Assembly: GCA_946623205.1 (NCBI GenBank)
Contig: CAMOQV010000031.1
Coordinates: forward strand, 1 to 11,519
Source: an uncultured Clostridia bacterium
Lineage (GTDB): Bacteria; Bacillota; Clostridia; Christensenellales; UBA3700
Reading direction: 5' to 3'
Length of the DNA stretch: 11,519 nucleotides
The position numbers and the translations under genes were made by a program. Below, one piece after another: positions 6,634 to 11,519 of this stretch (positions are counted from its first letter, which is position 1; each line of letters starts with the position of its first letter). Below the pieces are notes generated by a model. That model made no database searches, was not told the origin of the DNA, and was given only the letters and a program-made list of their open reading frames with translations.

Positions 6634-8581
6634 GATGAAGGGAAGACCACAAAAGATGCAATCGGCTGAAATGAGTGCCACTGCAAAGAGATTAATAAAA
6701 TCTATCTTTAAATACTACAAGTGGGAATTAGTATTCGTATTTGTATGCTTATTATTTAGTGCCGTTGGTGGAACTGCAGGTTCTGTATTTATTGGTAGTA
6801 TCACAGATAATTGTATTACACCTGCTGTTACAAGAATCGCAGATGGTATGAGTGTTGCCGAATCGTTAGAGATTATGTGGCCAACATTACAAGGCTACTT
6901 GATTGCCATGGTTTCTATTTATGCTATTTGTATTATATCTACATATGCTTATACAAGAATAATGGCAGTTGTTACTCAAGGATACTTAAAAAAGATTAGA
7001 GGCGTAATGTTTAACCATATGGAATCATTGCCAATTAAGTATTTTGATACACATCCTCGTGGTGATGTAATGAGTTATTATACAAACGATGTAGACGCTA
7101 TAAGACAATTAATAGGTATAAGTATTCCTCAAATTGTTACAGCAACTATCACGTTAACAGCATTCGTTGCAATTATGCTATATTATAGCATTTGGCTAAC
7201 ATTAGTTGTATTTTTAGGCGTTGTTGCTATGTTCTTCTTAACAACAACAGTATCTGGACAAAGTGCTAAATATTTCGTAAAACAACAAAAGTCTCTAGCA
7301 AAAACAGAAGGCGTTGTTGAAGAAATGATGAGCGGGCAAAGAGTAATTAAAGTGTTCTGCCATGAACAAAAAGCATACGAAAAGTTTGAACAAGCAAACG
7401 AAGAACTTTGTGATGATGCTACAAAAGCTAATACATATGCAAACATATTAATGCCTATGATGGGTAATTTAGGCTGGATATTATACGTAGTTATTGCTTG
7501 TGTTGGTGCAGCACTTGCTTATACATCAGCTCCAAATCTATCTATTGTTGGATTTGGTGAACCAATTACAGTTGGTGTTATCGTTTCATTCTTGATCATT
7601 AGTAGATTGTTTACAATGAACGTATCTCAAACAGCACAACAAGTTAACTCAATTATTATGGGTATTTCTGGTGCATATAGAATCTTCAAATTAATCGATG
7701 AAGAAAGTGAATATGACGAAGGATATGTAACTTTAGTTAATGCTAAAAAAGACGAGAATGGAAATATCGTAGAAAGCAAAGAAAGAACAGGTATGTGGGC
7801 TTGGAAGCATCCACATAAGGCTGAAGGTACTGTTACATATACAGAATTAAAAGGTAAGATTGATTTATTTGATGTAGATTTTGGATATACAGATGAAAAG
7901 ATTGTTTTGCACGATGTAACAATTAATGCAAAGCCAGGTCAAAAGATTGCGTTTGTAGGTGCTACAGGTGCAGGTAAGACAACTATTACAAACTTAATCA
8001 ATCGTTTCTATGATATTGCCGATGGTAAGATTAGATACGACGATATCAATATCAATAAGATTAAAAAGCCAGATTTGAGAAGATCTTTAGGAATAGTTCT
8101 TCAAGAGACAAACTTATTTACTGGAACAGTAAAAGATAACATTAGATACGGAAAATTAGACGCAACAGATGAAGAAATAATAGAGGCAGCAAAGATTGCT
8201 AATGCTCATGATTTCATCACTCGTCTTCCTCAAGGATATGACACAATGTTGACTTCAGATGGCGCAAATCTATCTCAAGGACAACGTCAGTTAATATCTA
8301 TTGCAAGAGCAGCCGTTTCTAACGCACCAGTAATGATTATGGACGAAGCTACATCTTCTATCGATACAAGAACTGAAGCTTTAGTTCAAAAAGGTACAGA
8401 TGCCTTGATGAAGGGAAGAACTGTATTTGTAATTGCTCATAGATTATCTACTGTACAAAATTCTGATGTAATCATAGTTTTAGATCAAGGTAGGATTATT
8501 GAGAGTGGTTCACATAAAGAATTAATCGCTCAAAAGGGCAAGTATTATCAATTGTACACAGGTGCATTTGAATTAGAATAA
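6626..8581 (+). CDS. ABC half-exporter, catalytically competent subunit
   Basis: A 651-residue fused membrane/ATPase protein, predicted heterodimer partner of the preceding subunit. Six membrane segments lie within residues 32-345, and the nucleotide-binding domain spans about 410-648. Walker A is GATGAGKT (445-452), Q-loop Q493, Walker B VMIMDE with catalytic E574, and switch H605 (IAHRLST), all intact. Only the signature deviates: LSQGQ (549-553) instead of LSGGQ. This is the exact complement of the partner's defects, so one composite site is active and one degenerate. Residues 360-410 form an unusually long, charged linker with TGMWAWKHPH (388-397), which I recall from Clostridia members of this family. 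The start ATG is set by GGAGGTG upstream and overlaps the first gene by 8 bases. A terminator follows about 25 bases after the stop. Confidence 0.95.
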   Translation: MPRMKGRPQKMQSAEMSATAKRLIKSIFKYYKWELVFVFVCLLFSAVGGTAGSVFIGSITDNCITPAVTRIADGMSVAESLEIMWPTLQGYLIAMVSIYAICIISTYAYTRIMAVVTQGYLKKIRGVMFNHMESLPIKYFDTHPRGDVMSYYTNDVDAIRQLIGISIPQIVTATITLTAFVAIMLYYSIWLTLVVFLGVVAMFFLTTTVSGQSAKYFVKQQKSLAKTEGVVEEMMSGQRVIKVFCHEQKAYEKFEQANEELCDDATKANTYANILMPMMGNLGWILYVVIACVGAALAYTSAPNLSIVGFGEPITVGVIVSFLIISRLFTMNVSQTAQQVNSIIMGISGAYRIFKLIDEESEYDEGYVTLVNAKKDENGNIVESKERTGMWAWKHPHKAEGTVTYTELKGKIDLFDVDFGYTDEKIVLHDVTINAKPGQKIAFVGATGAGKTTITNLINRFYDIADGKIRYDDININKIKKPDLRRSLGIVLQETNLFTGTVKDNIRYGKLDATDEEIIEAAKIANAHDFITRLPQGYDTMLTSDGANLSQGQRQLISIARAAVSNAPVMIMDEATSSIDTRTEALVQKGTDALMKGRTVFVIAHRLSTVQNSDVIIVLDQGRIIESGSHKELIAQKGKYYQLYTGAFELE

Positions 8582-8604
8582 TGTAAATATTAAATATTTA
8601 ATTT

Positions 8605-8638
8605 GCGGGCGTAAATAAAAATGCGCCCGTATTTTTTT
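8605..8638 (+). terminator. Intrinsic terminator of the marR-ABC operon
   Basis: GCGGGCGTA (8605-8613) pairs with TGCGCCCGT (8622-8630), allowing G-U pairs, around the loop AATAAAA(A). It is followed by a T7 tract (8632-8638). The GC-rich stem stands out in AT-rich surroundings. It closes the operon. Confidence 0.9.
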
Positions 8639-8639
8639 G

Positions 8640-8648
8640 TGCTAAAAT
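8640..8648 (+). promoter_or_regulatory. Possible extended -10 promoter for the cytidylate kinase-like gene
   Basis: TGC-TAAAAT (TG at 8640-8641, TAAAAT at 8643-8648) fits an extended -10 element. No recognisable -35 lies 17 bases upstream, because that position falls in the preceding terminator stem. The start site would be about 8655, leaving a leader of roughly 15 bases. Confidence 0.4.
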
Positions 8649-8669
8649 ATATTCAAAGGAGAAAAAATT

Positions 8670-9269
8670 ATGAGTTTTGTAATAACAATTGGAAGAGAGT
8701 ATGGATCTGGCGGTAGATATATCGCACAAGAATTAGCAAAGAAGCTAAAAGTGAAATATTACGATGGCCAACTTTTAACTAAAGTTGCAAAAGAGGCTGG
8801 CTATGCTGAAGATTTTGTTAAAGAAAACGATGAGAAGAAAGAATCTTTTTGGAATGGTTTTTTCTCAAATGGCATGGTAGATCCAATTAATATCAATACT
8901 CCAACACAAAGTGTTGCTTTTGCGACATTTGATACAATAAGAAAGATAGCAGAAAAAGAATCATGTGTTATTGTTGGTAGATGCTCAAGCTTTATTCTAA
9001 AAGAACGTTCTAATGTTTTAAATGTATTTATAACTGCGCCTATGCAAGATAAAGTAAATAGAGCAATTACTTATTATGGATTAGATGCTGCAACGGCAGA
9101 ATCAAAGATAAATAAAGAGAATAAAAATAGAGCAAAATATTTCAATTTCTATACAGATGATGAGTGGGGAAAAGCATCAAGTTATGATTTGTGTTTATCT
9201 TCAGATATTGGCATAGAAGAGAGCGTAGATATCATTATTGAGTATGCCAAGAAAAAGAAGTTGATATGA
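8670..9269 (+). CDS. Cytidylate kinase-like family protein
   Basis: A 199-residue cytoplasmic P-loop protein of the cytidylate-kinase-like family common in Clostridia (Cytidylate_kin2 type). It opens with VITIGREYGSGGRYIAQELAKKL (GREYGSGGR at 8-16), followed by KYYDGQLL, like the family's start ITIGR.YGSGGR.IA..LA..L...YD. The P-loop has G-G-R where classical kinases have G-K-S/T, so the lysine is missing; this is a family trait rather than damage. IVGRCSSFIL (about 97-106) and VFITAPMQDKVNRAI match the NMP-kinase core and lid, and YDLCLSSD...GIEESVDII is the typical end. The true CMP kinase (cmk) is usually a separate gene, so nucleotide kinase activity is unproven. The ribosome site AAGGAG (8656-8661) is 8 bases before ATG. 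No terminator separates it from the thrS leader. Confidence 0.85.
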   Translation: MSFVITIGREYGSGGRYIAQELAKKLKVKYYDGQLLTKVAKEAGYAEDFVKENDEKKESFWNGFFSNGMVDPININTPTQSVAFATFDTIRKIAEKESCVIVGRCSSFILKERSNVLNVFITAPMQDKVNRAITYYGLDAATAESKINKENKNRAKYFNFYTDDEWGKASSYDLCLSSDIGIEESVDIIIEYAKKKKLI

Positions 9270-9275
9270 TTTTGA

Positions 9276-9304
9276 TTGACAATTATACTAATTGAGACTA
9301 CAAT
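9276..9304 (+). promoter_or_regulatory. Sigma-A promoter of the thrS leader
   Basis: TTGACA (9276-9281, perfect) is followed by a 17-base spacer and TACAAT (9299-9304, one base from consensus). The predicted start is near 9311, just ahead of T-box stem I. The -35 box begins 7 bases after the stop of the upstream gene. Confidence 0.85.
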
Positions 9305-9310
9305 ACTAAC

Positions 9311-9528
9311 TACAATAGCAAGTGGAAACACACAAAAGGACATGTTTATATAGCGATTTGCTACAGAGAGCGTCGGGTGCTGAGAGGACGTACAATAACT
9401 AGATAAATACCACCGTTTGAAAAAGCCGTTACATCACGTAAAGATGAAAATTAAGAGATAGTGAAAACTATAAATAAGGTGGAACCGCGATTACTCGTCC
9501 TTATGCAAACGCATAGGGACGTATTTTT
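9311..9528 (+). promoter_or_regulatory. T-box riboswitch, threonine-specific
   Basis: An untranslated leader that binds uncharged tRNA-Thr and then permits read-through into thrS. Stem I closes with CAAGTGG (9319-9325) against CCGTTTG (9413-9419). The upper stem is TTTAT-A-TAG (9345-9353) with CTA-G-ATAAA (9399-9407). The AG bulge AGAGAG (9365-9370) and the apical loop GGGTGCTGAGAG (9375-9386), on the stem CGTC/GACG, are the conserved tRNA-elbow contacts. This fold leaves UACCA as the specifier loop, so the specifier is ACC (9409-9411), a threonine codon followed by A. Stem III is ATAGT-GAAA-ACTAT (9458-9471). The T-box AAGGTGGAACCGCG (9476-9489) has the UGGA bulge (9480-9483), predicting a tRNA ending UCCA, and its AAGG pairs with CCTT (9499-9502) in the antiterminator. 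Confidence 0.95.
9496..9528 (+). terminator. T-box attenuator hairpin
   Basis: CGTCCTTATGC (9496-9506) pairs with GCATAGGGACG (9511-9521), 11 pairs including one G-U, around the loop AAAC. A T5 tract follows (9524-9528). Its 5' arm contains the CCTT needed by the antiterminator, so the two structures exclude each other. It also acts on any read-through from the upstream kinase-like gene. Confidence 0.93.
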
Positions 9529-9539
9529 ATACAAAGATT

Positions 9540-9545
9540 GGAGGA
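9540..9545 (+). promoter_or_regulatory. Ribosome binding site that decides the thrS start
   Basis: GGAGGA ends 4 bases before ATG 9550. An in-frame TTG at 9538 overlaps this site and is rejected as a start. Confidence 0.85.
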
Positions 9546-9549
9546 TTAT

Positions 9550-11487
9550 ATGTTAATTACACTAAAAGATGGAAGCCAAAAGGAATATCAAAACGGTTTA
9601 TCAGTTTTAGATATTGCCAAAGATTTATCTGAAGGCTTAGCAAGAGTAGCTCTAGGAGCTAAAGTAAACGACAAGATTGTTGAGATGAATTATGTCATCA
9701 ATGAAGATGCAACATTAGAAATCTTAACATTTAAAGATGCCGAAGGTAAGAGAATGTATCGTCATACATGTTCTCATATCTTAGCTCAAGCAATTAAAAA
9801 CATTTACCCAACATCAAAATTGGCTATTGGCCCTGCAATTGATGATGGGTTCTACTATGATATCGACTTTAAGACTCCAATCACTACCGATGATCTAGAA
9901 AAGATTGAACTTGAGATGAAGAGCATCATCAAGGCTGATTATAAAATGGAAAGATTCGAGCTACCAAGAGCTGAAGCTCTTAAGCTTATGAAAGGATTCA
10001 AGGAAGATTATAAAGTTGAATTAATCAACGACCTTCCAAAGGATGCTGTTATTTCTTTCTATAGACAAGGTGAATTCGTAGATTTATGTGCAGGTCCACA
10101 TATCCCATCTACAGGTATGATTAAAGCATTTAAGTTATTATCAATCACTGGTGCTTACTGGAGAGGAAACGAAAAGAACAAGATGTTAACAAGAATCTAC
10201 GGTACTTGTTTCGATAAGAAGTCAGATCTTCAAGAATATGTTCAAATGCAAGAAGAAGCTAAAAAGAGAGACCACAATAAGCTTGGTAGAGAAATGGGCA
10301 TCTTCATGACAAATGAATATATCGGACAAGGTCTACCACTTTTAATGCCAAAAGGTGCTAAGTTATTCGAAATTCTATCTAGATTTGTAGAAGATGAAGA
10401 ATATAGACGTGGATATATTAGAACAAAGACTCCTTATATGGCTAAGTCAGATTTATATAAGATTTCAGGGCACTGGGATCACTACAAAGATGGTATGTTC
10501 GTATTAGGCGATGAAGAAAAAGATGATGAAGTATTTGCGCTTCGTCCTATGACATGTCCATTCCAATACATGGTTTATAAGAACGGACTTAAGTCTTATA
10601 AAGACTTACCAAAGAGATATGGTGAAACATCTACATTGTTCAGAAATGAAAACTCAGGTGAAATGCATGGTCTTATCCGTGTAAGACAATTTACAATTTC
10701 TGAAGGTCACTTAATCTTAAGACCAGACCAATTAGAAGAAGAATTCAAAGGATGTTTGGATTTAGCTAGATTCATGCTAAAGATAACAGGACTTTTAGAT
10801 GACGTTTCATTCAGATTCTCTAAGTGGGATCCAAACGATAAAGTTAAATTCATTGATGAACCAGAAGTTTGGGAAAAAGCAGAAGCAACAATGAAGACAA
10901 TTTTGGATGACCTTGGATTAACATATTCTATTGGTATTGGTGAAGCTGCATTCTACGGACCAAAGCTAGATATTCAAGTTAAGAACGTATACGGCAAAGA
11001 AGATACATTAATTACTATCCAAGTAGATATGTTCAATGCTGAAAGATTTGATATGTCATATATCGATGAAAAGGGTAATAAGGTAAGACCTTATATCATC
11101 CACAGAACATCAATTGGATGCTATGAAAGAACAATGGCCTTAATGATTGAAAAGTTTGCTGGTGCATTCCCAGTATGGTGCGCTCCAGTTCAAGCAAAGA
11201 TTTTAGCTATCACAGATAGAGCTGCTGATTACTGTAATGATTTAGTAAGAAGATTATCTTATCTAAATATTAGAGCAGAAGCTGACTTAAGAAACGAAAC
11301 ACTAGGCAAAAAGATTATGGAAGCTAGAAATGAAAAGATCCCATATTTACTAGTAGTTGGTGATAAGGAAGTTGAAAACGGTACAGTATCTGTAGATAGA
11401 AGAACAGATGGTAAATTAGGTTCAATGAGCATAGAGGACTTCATTGCAAGAGTGCAAAACGAAGTTTCTACATTTAGATTGGACTAA
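9550..11487 (+). CDS. thrS: Threonyl-tRNA synthetase
   Basis: A 645-residue class II synthetase that attaches threonine to tRNA-Thr in the cytoplasm. Domains are TGS (1-61), the editing domain with HTCSH (H72, H76) and DLCAGPH (C180, H184) that clears mischarged Ser-tRNA-Thr, the catalytic core (about 245-535) and the anticodon-binding domain (about 540-640, PVQAKILAI...LLVVGDKE). Catalytic marks are the zinc ligands C336, H387 and H518, motif 2 LFRNE (R365) and motif 3 GCYERTMALMIE. The loop written FTQDDAH in E. coli reads FTISEGH here (381-387), so two residues near the threonine pocket differ, although the zinc histidine is kept. The core also has VYGKEDTLITIQ (480-491), which I recall from a clade found in Clostridia and Bacteroidetes. 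The start is set by GGAGGA; expression is controlled by the T-box upstream. Confidence 0.97.
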   Translation: MLITLKDGSQKEYQNGLSVLDIAKDLSEGLARVALGAKVNDKIVEMNYVINEDATLEILTFKDAEGKRMYRHTCSHILAQAIKNIYPTSKLAIGPAIDDGFYYDIDFKTPITTDDLEKIELEMKSIIKADYKMERFELPRAEALKLMKGFKEDYKVELINDLPKDAVISFYRQGEFVDLCAGPHIPSTGMIKAFKLLSITGAYWRGNEKNKMLTRIYGTCFDKKSDLQEYVQMQEEAKKRDHNKLGREMGIFMTNEYIGQGLPLLMPKGAKLFEILSRFVEDEEYRRGYIRTKTPYMAKSDLYKISGHWDHYKDGMFVLGDEEKDDEVFALRPMTCPFQYMVYKNGLKSYKDLPKRYGETSTLFRNENSGEMHGLIRVRQFTISEGHLILRPDQLEEEFKGCLDLARFMLKITGLLDDVSFRFSKWDPNDKVKFIDEPEVWEKAEATMKTILDDLGLTYSIGIGEAAFYGPKLDIQVKNVYGKEDTLITIQVDMFNAERFDMSYIDEKGNKVRPYIIHRTSIGCYERTMALMIEKFAGAFPVWCAPVQAKILAITDRAADYCNDLVRRLSYLNIRAEADLRNETLGKKIMEARNEKIPYLLVVGDKEVENGTVSVDRRTDGKLGSMSIEDFIARVQNEVSTFRLD

Positions 11488-11519
11488 TTCATAATTAAGT
11501 CGTTGAAGGAATTTGTTTT

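Noticed and set aside
6811..6999. Second plus-strand open frame inside the second ABC gene
   Set aside because: It is out of frame with a well-conserved membrane domain, and its composition (many Tyr and Cys) is that of a shifted frame.
8584..8600. Perfect AT-only dyad TAAATATT-A-AATATTTA between the ABC stop and the terminator
   Set aside because: Such dyads arise easily by chance in AT-rich intergenic DNA, and nothing nearby suggests a role; it may slightly extend the terminator structure.
9311..9540. Structured intergenic region as a possible tRNA or novel RNA
   Set aside because: The AGAGAG bulge, the GGTGGAACCGCG box and the attenuator make it a standard T-box leader.
9538..9549. TTG start at 9538 for thrS
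   Set aside because: It overlaps the GGAGGA ribosome site, and family members begin close to the TGS domain, consistent with ATG 9550.
1..11519. UGA recoding, suggested by the high AT content
   Set aside because: Tryptophan is encoded by TGG throughout, and TGA ends the kinase-like gene at 9267-9269 at the expected family length.
11488..11519. Bases after thrS as the start of a further gene
   Set aside because: Only 32 bases remain, with no start codon plus ribosome site and no terminator hairpin that can be supported.
1..11519. Mobile element, phage, CRISPR or defence system
   Set aside because: No transposase, integrase, repeat array, toxin-antitoxin pair or compositional break is visible; all genes belong to common chromosomal families.

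Overview
This is an AT-rich, gene-dense stretch of a bacterial chromosome, most likely from the Bacillota (Firmicutes), probably a Clostridia-type gut or anaerobe lineage. The evidence is strong Shine-Dalgarno sites, near-consensus sigma-A promoters, a T-box leader in front of thrS, arginine written mostly as AGA, and a MarR regulator driving a two-gene ABC exporter. The standard code fits: Trp is TGG and TGA is used as a stop. I see no insertion sequence, phage gene, CRISPR array or tRNA. This looks like ordinary core chromosome, and I do not see a convincing undescribed system in it.

Layout. (1) Positions 1-3369, plus strand: the 3' end of an NADP-type isocitrate dehydrogenase gene, then polA and coaE. 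Both junctions overlap by one base (TAATG), so the three genes look like one translationally coupled unit. It ends in a hairpin terminator that also serves the convergent gene. (2) 3442-4263, minus strand: an MscS-family mechanosensitive channel. (3) 4264-4396: a compact divergent promoter region. The two -35 boxes lie 4 bp apart, and an inverted repeat sits where marR transcription should begin. (4) 4397-8581, plus strand: marR and two ABC half-exporters with complementary degenerate motifs, which predicts a heterodimeric exporter with one active and one degenerate ATP site. A strong terminator follows. (5) 8670-9269: a cytidylate kinase-like P-loop protein with its own probable promoter. (6) 9276-11487: a consensus promoter, a threonine T-box leader and thrS.

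Function. The window mixes housekeeping genes (TCA cycle, DNA repair and replication, CoA synthesis, tRNA charging) with two envelope or stress functions, osmotic release by MscS and export by the ABC pair. The most readable regulation is at the marR promoter, where an operator at the start site suggests autorepression of the exporter operon, and at thrS, where a T-box with an ACC specifier should sense uncharged tRNA-Thr. Points worth a second look are the apparently dead proofreading domain of PolA, the asymmetric ABC pair, the marR operator architecture, and altered substrate-loop residues in ThrS.
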